Position numbers and translations under genes: made by a program. This document shows positions 45,022-52,421 of a stretch of DNA of 64,000 nt, piece by piece. Location of the stretch: NCBI RefSeq assembly GCF_000967965.1, contig NZ_LACC01000008.1:79873-143872 (forward strand), written 5' to 3'. The notes below the pieces were generated by a model, which saw only the letters and a program-made list of their open reading frames with translations, had not been told where the DNA came from and made no database searches. Within the stretch, counting starts at the first letter, position 1; each line of letters begins with the position of its first letter. Source of the DNA: Pseudomonas fluorescens. Its GTDB lineage: Bacteria; Pseudomonadota; Gammaproteobacteria; Pseudomonadales; Pseudomonadaceae.

Positions 45022-45146
45022 CTGCGAAATTGCACTCCACTTGACCACCCGCTTGCATTCGACCTGACCAGTCATTTGCATTCGTTCTGACCACCGATTG
45101 CATCGGATTTGACCAGCACGCTTTGTAACCATGATCGGCAGAGAAC
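45022..45146. repeat. right inverted end of cassette
   Basis: These 125 bp are the reverse complement of 43665-43789 with two substitutions, both in the fourth subrepeat (TGGTCA and GGAG here against TGATCA and AGAG on the left). Confidence 0.85.
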
Positions 45147-45147
45147 G

Positions 45148-45183
45148 GCCAATAGCAGCCCTTGATGATTGGCTGCTATTGGC
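45148..45183. repeat. perfect 13-bp-arm hairpin next to cassette
   Basis: GCCAATAGCAGCC and GGCTGCTATTGGC pair perfectly around a 10-nt loop. Joined to 43651-43664 it would rebuild a copy of the dispersed palindrome. Confidence 0.7.
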
Positions 45184-45242
45184 AAAAAGGCAGCACAAGC
45201 CGACACCGACCTACGCCGAGTGTCAGCAATGGGCCGCAAGAT

Positions 45243-46724
45243 TTACTTCGTGACCACCAGCGCCGGTGGCTGCCAGCTGCCGTCGCCAGCGGGAAGAATC
45301 GAAGGCGGTGCGGTCTTCGGCCAGTAGAGGCGCATTACCAGAAAGACCGTGTCGTCAGGCGCGGGCAACCAGTTTGCCTCCTTAGCCTTGCCGGGGGAGT
45401 CTTTCTGGATGTACAGCGTCAGTGAACCATCCGTGTTTTTCTTCATCGCCGACAGCATCGGTGAATTGATCAGGTAACGGTTGAGCGGATTCTTGACCAG
45501 CAGCTGGCTCTTGCCGTCGTACATGGTCACCGACCAGAAGGCATTGACTGGCGGCAGTTTGCCGGCCGGGAAAGTCAGCGTGTACTTGCGCTTGCTGGTA
45601 TCCAGCGTCTGGCCGGTGCCGTCGGTGCGCGTGTTGGGATACATCGCCTCGACGGCGTCGTTGCCGTAGAGGCCGCCTTTCGCGGCACCGGCACGCTTCA
45701 GCCAGTCGGCCTTGTAGAACGTTTGGTCGCCGAAGTACGCGCCTACGTTCCAGCCGTTGATTATCTTCGTCCCGCTCGCGAGGAACTTGTCGACCTTCTC
45801 GTCACCGGCCTTCATCCCGAGCAGGACCACGGCCTTGTGCTCGAGCGAGAGGTCCTTAAATTCGAAGGTGCGACCGGGTCCCACCCCAATGCTCGCCAGC
45901 TTGGCCCGGATCTCCTGGTCGTCAGCCGATGGCGGCACATACTCCATCGCGGCCGACAGGTACTCGAAGAAGTTGGCCTTGATGCCTTCCGTCGTAGCCG
46001 GCACGAAATCAATCTTCGGCGCAGTGGGCGGCGCGGGTTGATGGAGGAAGGCGGACAGCGGCTGGACCTTGTAGCCTGCTTGCACCTTCTCGACATTCGG
46101 CATGTCCTTGGCATTGTAGAGCTGAGTCCGAATGGCGCTCACGGCGAAGGGAGTGGTCGAGGTGAAGACTTTTTTGATACCGGGAGGGGGCGCGCCTTTC
46201 CAATCGGGACCGACCACCATGTATTGGCCTGGCTCGCTGCCGGTGGCACGGCTGCCGATGTAACCGTAGTTGTAAGTGTTGCCGTCGATCATCTGCACCG
46301 AGTAGTAACGCCGCTTGTCCACTGCCGGCACCGAGATCACCATCGGCTCCGCGCGCAGGTCCAGCCAGACAAACGAGTACGGGGTGTCGCTGTTCGGAGT
46401 GATGATGGCCGTGTCTTGGTAGGTGAAGACGCGAGGCTCGTTCTTGATCTGGTTGAACGGCGCCTTGTATTGCGGGCCGCCCTTGTCCACAGCATATTCG
46501 TTCATCACGGCGTAGTTCATGACCAGCGGTAAGCCGTAAATAAAGCCTTCCTCGGCGATCGCCTTGGTCTGCTCGAGACTCGGCGCGGGTACGCCCTTGG
46601 TCACATCCGTCTTGTCTGCCTGCGTGATCGGATCGTTCTTGCTCGCACACCCCGCAAAAAGCGTTGAACCCACTACGACGAGTGCCGCAGCCATTGTCCA
46701 GCCCCGGTTAGACTTCCTGTTCAT
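45243..46724 (-). CDS. DUF1254/DUF1214-domain lipoprotein
   Basis: A 493-residue protein with a lipoprotein signal (AAALVVVGSTLFAGCASKND; Cys near 27). The DUF1254 domain follows (EEGFIYGLPLVMNYAVMNEY, NSDTPYSFVWLDLRAEPMVIS), then the C-terminal DUF1214 domain (FWSVTMYDGKSQLLVKN, NRYLINSP, LTLYIQKDSPG, NWLPAP). Such proteins are widespread periplasmic/outer-membrane proteins of unknown activity. ATG 46724 is chosen because GAGG lies 5 nt before it and the lipoprotein signal begins there. It begins next to the cassette but is intact. No terminator or operon partner was found. Confidence 0.9.
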   Translation of the reverse strand: MNRKSNRGWTMAAALVVVGSTLFAGCASKNDPITQADKTDVTKGVPAPSLEQTKAIAEEGFIYGLPLVMNYAVMNEYAVDKGGPQYKAPFNQIKNEPRVFTYQDTAIITPNSDTPYSFVWLDLRAEPMVISVPAVDKRRYYSVQMIDGNTYNYGYIGSRATGSEPGQYMVVGPDWKGAPPPGIKKVFTSTTPFAVSAIRTQLYNAKDMPNVEKVQAGYKVQPLSAFLHQPAPPTAPKIDFVPATTEGIKANFFEYLSAAMEYVPPSADDQEIRAKLASIGVGPGRTFEFKDLSLEHKAVVLLGMKAGDEKVDKFLASGTKIINGWNVGAYFGDQTFYKADWLKRAGAAKGGLYGNDAVEAMYPNTRTDGTGQTLDTSKRKYTLTFPAGKLPPVNAFWSVTMYDGKSQLLVKNPLNRYLINSPMLSAMKKNTDGSLTLYIQKDSPGKAKEANWLPAPDDTVFLVMRLYWPKTAPPSILPAGDGSWQPPALVVTK

Positions 46725-47185
46725 TTCCACCTCGTTAGTTTTGAGCAAGCTGGCACCGTGAGCGTTCATGGCCACGGTGAAATAATTTGAATGCTTGAAA
46801 CCCTCCCGACTTTTTTCAGTAGTGCCAGGTCATATGGGCGATCAGGGCTTCAATCCAGGTGTTGTCGAACTCGCCGGATACACGATTGCCAGACAAGGTT
46901 TTTTGCTGATCGACTGGCGTGCACCCACCCAGACCGCGACCCACTGAAATTCAGGTCTGTCTCTTTACTTAGCGACTGAGTAAATCCTGTGGCGAAGCGC
47001 CAACTCACACGCCCAGGGAGTGTAGATCACAATAAGCCAGCATCCCCTTGCGCAGCTGAGCAGCTCAGATTCAGTTCCGTAATGTTTACGCGCCGCCGTT
47101 ACGGACCATTTGGCTTCGAGAACAGCCAATCGTGATCAGCAGCCAAAAAGCGGATAGTCAGAGATTAACTCTTGAGGTCCGCCAA
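46725..47185. other. intergenic, no supported gene
   Basis: No gene could be supported. On the minus strand a short frame ends GEFDNTWIEALIAHMTWHY near 46817, which reads like the tail of a real protein, but it has no start and no family I recognise; it may be a gene remnant. Confidence 0.35.
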
Positions 47186-47240
47186 AGACCGCTATGGGTC
47201 GCCCCCCCTTCGTGACAGGCAGAAATCGGCCATTTCCGGT
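47186..47240. repeat. dispersed intergenic palindrome (copy 4)
   Basis: GACCGCTATGGGTCG, GACAGGCAGAAATCGGCC and CGGTC reproduce the family blocks with outer arms GACCG/CGGTC. Confidence 0.65.
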
Positions 47241-47456
47241 CAGTCGTGACAAGTAAAATTTCGGCCGCGCATCTCGCTGCGGAACAAGATATTTGCCCTG
47301 AGTGGGGGGCCGAGCATGTCGGATTAGCCAGAAACCAGGTTAGAGTGTTCATCAATGTCTGCTCATAAGGGCCCTCCACTCGATTCGCGTAGTCGCGCCA
47401 AGCAATTCCAGCGAACGAACCGGGCAAAAAACCGTATATCAATTGTTATTTGAAGA

Positions 47457-48074
47457 ATGAATCGTCCACTGTTTGTTTCTCTAGATGGGCCCAAGGGAAC
47501 CGGCAAAACCACACTGTTGGAGGCCGTTACGAAAGTACTGAGGGCAGACAACAAAAAGGTGATCCGACTTTGCGAGCAAAAAAGCGATCCCTATAGGGGC
47601 GAAACAATGGCCCTCGTTAACAAGCTCGTCAGAAATCCCACCCGGGATTTGGAGTTGAGGGTTTGTGAGCGCTTTGCTGATAGCCGTACTTGGATTTCCC
47701 AGCACGTGCTGGCTAAACAGCCACCAGGCAGCATCATCTTGATCGATCGCTGGTACCCGTCTGATGCCGCATTTCGCCGGATAGTCCCGTTTGCAGAGAT
47801 TCTACAGTTGAACATTGATCGAAACGTGCGAGTGCCAGACCTGCATGTCGGGGTTGTCACCGCCCCTGATATTTCATGGGCGAGGGCAGCGGCACGACGG
47901 CGTGGGCTGAGCAGTACTGTCATCCATAAGCTGGAAGAACATGTCGCTTGTACCAAGGCGTTCGAGCGAGCGATTGCAGATCACGGCTGGGTTTTATGCC
48001 GTAATGAAGGAACGATCGAAGACGCAACGATGCAGGTGACTTCTGAGATCTATAGAGTCCTCGATGCCCCTTAG
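47457..48074 (+). CDS. thymidylate kinase-like P-loop protein
   Basis: A 205-residue nucleotide monophosphate kinase. The P-loop is LDGPKGTGKTTLLEAVTKVL near 9-28, the DR-type substrate motif is LIDRWYPSDAAFRR near 95-108, and a lid-like segment RAAARRRGLSS lies near 143-153. It resembles dTMP kinase but lacks close agreement in the TRxP region (EQKSDPYRG instead), so the substrate may differ. It is isolated and flanked on both sides by dispersed palindromes. Base use looks less GC-rich than in neighbouring metabolic genes, suggesting an acquired, non-housekeeping copy. The ribosome site is weak. Confidence 0.78.
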   Translation: MNRPLFVSLDGPKGTGKTTLLEAVTKVLRADNKKVIRLCEQKSDPYRGETMALVNKLVRNPTRDLELRVCERFADSRTWISQHVLAKQPPGSIILIDRWYPSDAAFRRIVPFAEILQLNIDRNVRVPDLHVGVVTAPDISWARAAARRRGLSSTVIHKLEEHVACTKAFERAIADHGWVLCRNEGTIEDATMQVTSEIYRVLDAP

Positions 48075-48142
48075 GCGAAGTTCGCTGCGCCGGCCTTGAT
48101 GCGGTTGAGATAGCGGTACCTTGCTCGCTTAACTTGGCTCGG

Positions 48143-48205
48143 CTTACCGACCGCTTTGGGTCGGCTGCTGCCCTTCGTAACTGGTCGTTATCGACCGAAC
48201 GTAAG
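48143..48205. repeat. dispersed intergenic palindrome (copy 5)
   Basis: CTTAC and GTAAG close a hairpin containing GACCGCTTTGGGTCGGCTGC and CTGGTCGTTATCGACCG. It begins about 70 nt after the kinase gene. Confidence 0.6.
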
Positions 48206-48396
48206 GAGGTAGGAACCTTTAAGGCCCACCCTCTCACAACTCAGCAGCCACCTGCGAGCATTGCTACGTCCAGTAATCGACCTGATGATGCCTGCCGCCC
48301 GACAGAAGTCGCAATTCAATCCCGAGTAATCTTGTCATTTGCCAAGGCTTAGGGCAGGGTCGATACCACTGAGATCTCTGCCAAAGGAGTCACCCC

Positions 48397-49530
48397 ATGT
48401 CAAAGCTATATCCCAGTATCGATCCCGAGGGGCTGGTCGAGTACTCAGTGGTCTACACCGACCGCTCGCTCAACCACATGTCGCAGTCATTTCAAGGCGT
48501 GATGAAGAACATTTCCAGGACCCTGAAACAGGTCTACAACGCCCAGGCTGTTGCGGTGGTCCCGGGCAGCGGCACATTCGGCATGGAAGCGGTGGCGCGA
48601 CAGTTTGCCACCGACCAGCAATGCCTGGTGATACGCAACGGCTGGTTCAGTTATCGCTGGAGCCAGATCCTTGAGATGGGCAACATCCCGGCGGCAACCA
48701 CGGTGCTGAAAGCCCGACCGGTCGACACTGGTCGCCAGGCTGCCTACGCCCCACCCCCTCTGGACGAAGTGCTGGCAGCCATTGCGGCTTCGAGGCCGCA
48801 GATTGTCTTCGCCCCCCACGTTGAAACCTCATCAGGGATTATCCTGCCCGACGAGTACCTGCGGGCCGTCGGCGACGCCGTGCATGCAGTGGATGGCCTG
48901 TTCGTGCTGGACTGCATCGCCTCAGGCACGCTTTGGGTTGACATGCAGAAATGCGCAGTCGACCTGCTGATCAGCGCACCGCAGAAAGGCTGGAGCGCCT
49001 CCCCTTGCTGCGCCCTGGTGATGCTCAGTTCTTTGGCCCTCGAGCGCATCGAACAGACGCATAGCAGCAGCTTCGCCTGCGACCTGAAAAAGTGGCTTCA
49101 GATCATGCAGGCCTACGAACAGGGCGGACATGCCTACCATGCGACCATGCCCAGCGATTCCCTCGCGCGATTTAACGAAGTGATGAAAGAGACGCAAGCC
49201 TACGGTTTCGACAAGGTCCGCGGCGAACAACAGGCTCTGGGCGATCGGGTGCGCGCAATGTTGACCGGCAAAGGCATCAAAAGCGTGGCCGCAGCCGGCT
49301 TTCAGGCCCCTGGCGTAGTGGTGAGCTACACCGATGATGCCGACATCAAGAGCGGTACGAAATTTGCCAACCACGGCCTACAGATCGCCGCCGGAGTGCC
49401 GTTGCAATGCGACGAGCCGGCCGACTTCCAGACCTTCCGCATCGGTCTGTTCGGACTCGAAAAGCTGCACAATATCGAGCGCACGGTCAGTACCCTCGAG
49501 CAGGCACTGGACGAGGTGATGGGTAACTAA
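48397..49530 (+). CDS. class V aminotransferase family protein (alanine-glyoxylate/serine-pyruvate type)
   Basis: A 377-residue PLP enzyme of fold type I. VVPGSGTFGMEAVARQF near 53-69 is the cofactor phosphate region, FAPHVETSSGIILPDEYL near 140-157, the Asp pairing with the pyridine nitrogen is in VLDCIASGTLWVDMQ, and the Schiff-base Lys is in SAPQKGWSASP near 194-204. Unusual aspects: a shortened N-terminus before the active-site loop and replacement of the common SGSQK-type motif by SAPQK, which is seen in serine-pyruvate types. GGAG lies before the ATG. It has no operon partner. Substrate open. Confidence 0.87.
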   Translation: MSKLYPSIDPEGLVEYSVVYTDRSLNHMSQSFQGVMKNISRTLKQVYNAQAVAVVPGSGTFGMEAVARQFATDQQCLVIRNGWFSYRWSQILEMGNIPAATTVLKARPVDTGRQAAYAPPPLDEVLAAIAASRPQIVFAPHVETSSGIILPDEYLRAVGDAVHAVDGLFVLDCIASGTLWVDMQKCAVDLLISAPQKGWSASPCCALVMLSSLALERIEQTHSSSFACDLKKWLQIMQAYEQGGHAYHATMPSDSLARFNEVMKETQAYGFDKVRGEQQALGDRVRAMLTGKGIKSVAAAGFQAPGVVVSYTDDADIKSGTKFANHGLQIAAGVPLQCDEPADFQTFRIGLFGLEKLHNIERTVSTLEQALDEVMGN

Positions 49531-49943
49531 GCTCTCATCTCCCCCGCAGCACACACCGAATTATTGAATTCCAGGAAGGCATCCGGCACTGGTCACTGCC
49601 GGCCCATGACGCTGATCTTCGACGAATATGAAGTTGGTCGCCCGGACGTCATGTTAGAACCATAAGGGAAAGCCCGTGCACGCGTTTTACTGACACGTGC
49701 GCCCTTCAGCGCTATCAGAAAAGGTTTCCAACGAAGCCTTTCATGGGGCGGATGATTGGCGGCTGAACGATTTAGCCAATCTGTTGCATCGACCGGTTGA
49801 ATCCACAGCCAAAAGCAGTCATTGAACTGTTGCCCTGGCGTCGAATCATCAGGAGTACCGCAACCGACCAGGAGTAGATGAGCGTGCCCCTTAAAACCGC
49901 AGGATTTGCCGGCGTCTGAAAACGCATACTAGCCACGCGTTGA
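49531..49943. other. intergenic, no supported gene
   Basis: About 410 bp without a convincing gene. Near 49570-49665 two short plus-strand frames look protein-like but neither continues upstream, so a decayed gene is possible. Confidence 0.35.
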
Positions 49944-50291
49944 CTACGTCTGTGAGTTCCTCGGCTGGCATGTCATTGCTCGAATCAAAAGTACCGTCAT
50001 GATCCCGTGCAATACGACCACCGGCCACAATAAAACCCCACTCGATTCCCCTGAGATGCCAACGTAGGCGAGATAAAGCGTAGTGGCTGCGTTATAGACC
50101 AACATCCCGAGCATTGCGGGTCCCGGCCAGCAGGCGATGGCCAATGCGATGAGGGCGATGCCGGCCACGGGGACGATGACGCCCGTCAGTTCGATGCCAA
50201 GCAGAAGTTGCCCGAGCAGCGACGGGATAAGTATCAGCGCCACGCCAGTGGCTGCCTCGATGATCGCGGCGAAAACAAGCAGTCCTTTCAT
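49944..50291 (-). CDS. small four-helix membrane protein, unknown
   Basis: A 115-residue protein with four hydrophobic helices (about 4-25, 31-51, 54-75 and 83-103) and short loops. ATG 50291 (MKGLLVFAAI) with GGAG upstream is preferred to the TTG at 50327. Family not recognised; layout recalls small uncharacterised DoxX-like or DUF-type membrane proteins. Isolated. Confidence 0.65.
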   Translation of the reverse strand: MKGLLVFAAIIEAATGVALILIPSLLGQLLLGIELTGVIVPVAGIALIALAIACWPGPAMLGMLVYNAATTLYLAYVGISGESSGVLLWPVVVLHGIMTVLLIRAMTCQPRNSQT

Positions 50292-50475
50292 CACATGGGC
50301 GCTCCGTCCCGGGCTGTATAGGTGCAAGGTTGGACGGCCCTGAGGAATTGGTTAACCCGATTGCTACTAAGCCTTAGAGCTTATCGTGATTAGCCTTGGT
50401 GGAAAGTTCCGGTACAGCGGCAATACTCCACCCTGCTGCGAAAACTATTCGCAGTATAGCGTGGGGCAATAAGTC

Positions 50476-51384
50476 ATGAACTTAAGCGTCTGCGAAGCGA
50501 AAGAATCTCGATTCTCGTTAATCAAGCGATGCCTCCGCCAGCCGTTATTGCACTTTCTGATCGCCGGCTTTGCACTCTTTGTGTTGTACGGAGGTTTACA
50601 CCGTCCAAACCTAGATCAAGATCCGCAACGCATCGAAATCACCCCTGAAGTTGTTCAGCGAATCGCGATTTCCTGGCTGGCGCGATGGCAGCGACCCGCA
50701 TCGGAGCAACAGTTGCAGGGCCTGATTGAGGAATATGTGAAAGAGGAAATCCTCTATCGCGAAGCACTGAAACTTGGCCTGGATAAAGACGACACTATTA
50801 TTCGCCGCCGACTGGCGCAAAAAATGGACTTCCTCGCTGAGGATGTAGCGTCACTTCACGAACCGGCACCCGGCGTACTTGAGGCCTGGTACAACCAGCA
50901 TCAGGACCAATATGCCCCGCCGCCACTTTTGACTTTCCATCATTTGTTTTTCGCTTTGGACAAACGTGGTGCGGATGCGCAAGCGCAGGCTCAGTCCGCA
51001 CTCAGTGGGCTGTCTGACAAGAACAGTGGTGAAGGCGATGCCTTTATGTTTAAAAACGCCTACTCGGAACAATCCCGGGATCAGGTGGCGCGGGTCTTTG
51101 GTTCAACGTTCGCCATTTCATTGTTCAAGCAAACGCCGGGGGGTTGGGTGGGGCCTGTGGAGTCGGGTTTTGGCTGGCACCTGGTGTGGATTGATGCGCT
51201 GGCCAAATCACCTCCTCCGCCCTTCGAAGCCGTGGCCCAGCAGGTCAAGTCCGATTGGATGTCCGAACAACGCAGCGCATCGAAACGCGCAAATTTCGAT
51301 GCACTGAAAGCACGCTATGAGGTCGTGGTGATGGTACCTGCTTCCGCCGGTGCGATTGCCGCCACACACAAGGAGCAGCCGTGA
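50476..51384 (+). CDS. parvulin-type peptidyl-prolyl isomerase (PpiC/SurA-like)
   Basis: A 302-residue protein with an uncleaved-looking N-terminal membrane helix (LLHFLIAGFALFVLYGG near 25-41), a helical SurA-like chaperone segment near 55-125 and a parvulin domain near 150-245 (FHHLFFALDKRGADAQAQAQ, then GGWVGPVESGFGWHLVWID). It probably assists folding of exported proteins in the periplasm. Its stop overlaps the start of the HupE-like gene, and a DUF3604 gene follows; the three are a recurring set whose joint role is not known to me. Confidence 0.88.
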   Translation: MNLSVCEAKESRFSLIKRCLRQPLLHFLIAGFALFVLYGGLHRPNLDQDPQRIEITPEVVQRIAISWLARWQRPASEQQLQGLIEEYVKEEILYREALKLGLDKDDTIIRRRLAQKMDFLAEDVASLHEPAPGVLEAWYNQHQDQYAPPPLLTFHHLFFALDKRGADAQAQAQSALSGLSDKNSGEGDAFMFKNAYSEQSRDQVARVFGSTFAISLFKQTPGGWVGPVESGFGWHLVWIDALAKSPPPPFEAVAQQVKSDWMSEQRSASKRANFDALKARYEVVVMVPASAGAIAATHKEQP

Positions 51385-52382
51385 TGAGGCGCACGGTATG
51401 GCTGCTGTTGGTGCTCTGGCTCGTGGGGCTAACGGCCATGGCCCATGAGTCGCGCCCCGCTTACCTGGAACTCAACGAAACGGCCGCCGGGCGCTATGAC
51501 GTACTGTGGCGCACACCTGTGCTTTCAGGCATGCGATTGCCGATTGCGCTCCGGTTTGCCGAAGGTGTGCGCACTGTCGTTGAGCCCGTGGAAAGCGAAC
51601 TGAACGATTCACTGATCGAGCGTCGAGTTATTGAAGCCGGTCCCGCAGGACTGGTCGGGCAACGTATTCAATTCATCGGCCTGCAAGCGAGCATCACCGA
51701 TGTGCTGGTGCGTGTCTCGCGCCTGGACGGCAGCCTGACGACCACCCTCGTCCACCCTGCGCAACCCTGGATAGAGATTGCTGCCACACCGGGAGCGTTC
51801 TCGGTGGCCGGTGCATTTCTGGTTCATGGCATCCAACACATCCTGGGGGGCTTCGATCACCTGCTGTTCGTCTTCGGTCTCCTTCTGCTGGTGGGTAATG
51901 GCTGGATGCTGGTGAAGACCATCACCGCATTCACCCTCGCCCATTCCGTCACTCTGGCACTCGCTACACTGGGTGCGGTGCGGCTGCCCGGCCCTCCTGT
52001 GGAAGCGACGATTGCGCTGAGCATACTGTTGCTGGCAGTGGAAATCGCCCGCAAGAACCGTGACGAAACCAGTTTCACCCTCCAGTGGCCATGGGTGGTG
52101 GCGTTCTGTTTTGGCCTGTTGCATGGCTTCGGTTTTGCCGATGCGCTGGCGCAAATCGGTTTGCCGCAGCGCGATCTGCCGCTGGCGCTGTTCACCTTCA
52201 ATGTCGGCGTCGAGATCGGCCAACTGATGTTCGTCGCCGTCGTGTTGAGCCTGCGCGCACTGCTGCTGCGTTGTCGACTGCCACGGCCCGCAGTCCTGTA
52301 TGCCCGACCGATTGCTTCTTACGGGTTGGGTACGCTGGCTGCCTTCTGGTTTTTCCAAAGAGTCTCGAGTTTCTTGTCCTGA
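51384..52382 (+). CDS. HupE/UreJ-family membrane protein
   Basis: A 332-residue protein: a signal-like first helix, a beta-rich extracytoplasmic region to about 145, then six to seven helices with HGIQHILGGFDHLLFVFGLLLL near 153-174, the HupE/UreJ_2 motif with several His and Asp that could bind metal, and later HGFGFADALAQIGLP. HupE/UreJ proteins are linked to nickel or other metal handling. The start is GTG 51381 or ATG 51384, both after AGGAG; the ATG shares a base with the PpiC stop. Confidence 0.88.
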   Translation: MRRTVWLLLVLWLVGLTAMAHESRPAYLELNETAAGRYDVLWRTPVLSGMRLPIALRFAEGVRTVVEPVESELNDSLIERRVIEAGPAGLVGQRIQFIGLQASITDVLVRVSRLDGSLTTTLVHPAQPWIEIAATPGAFSVAGAFLVHGIQHILGGFDHLLFVFGLLLLVGNGWMLVKTITAFTLAHSVTLALATLGAVRLPGPPVEATIALSILLLAVEIARKNRDETSFTLQWPWVVAFCFGLLHGFGFADALAQIGLPQRDLPLALFTFNVGVEIGQLMFVAVVLSLRALLLRCRLPRPAVLYARPIASYGLGTLAAFWFFQRVSSFLS

Positions 52383-52421
52383 GTTGCACCCTGTCATTGC
52401 CGTATTCCGGAGACGTGGAAT

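Larger units (their letters stand above)
43665..45146. mobile_element. non-autonomous mobile cassette with 125-bp inverted ends
   Basis: A 1,482-bp unit starts GTTCTCTGCCGATCATGG and ends with its reverse complement. The left 125 bp (43665-43789) and right 125 bp (45022-45146) are inverted copies differing at only two positions. GGCC flanks both sides as a possible 4-bp target duplication. Each end carries four tandem 22-23-bp subrepeats. No transposase is encoded; the cargo is three small genes and a decayed fragment. The multi-repeat long ends recall IS21-type elements, so mobilisation in trans by a related IS is likely. Confidence 0.75.

Noticed and set aside
46791..46979. 62-codon plus-strand frame in the gap after the DUF1254 gene
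   Set aside because: No ribosome site and no family; the opposite strand looks slightly more protein-like but lacks a start.
47158..47442. 94-codon minus-strand frame
   Set aside because: It includes a dispersed palindrome and shows no domain.
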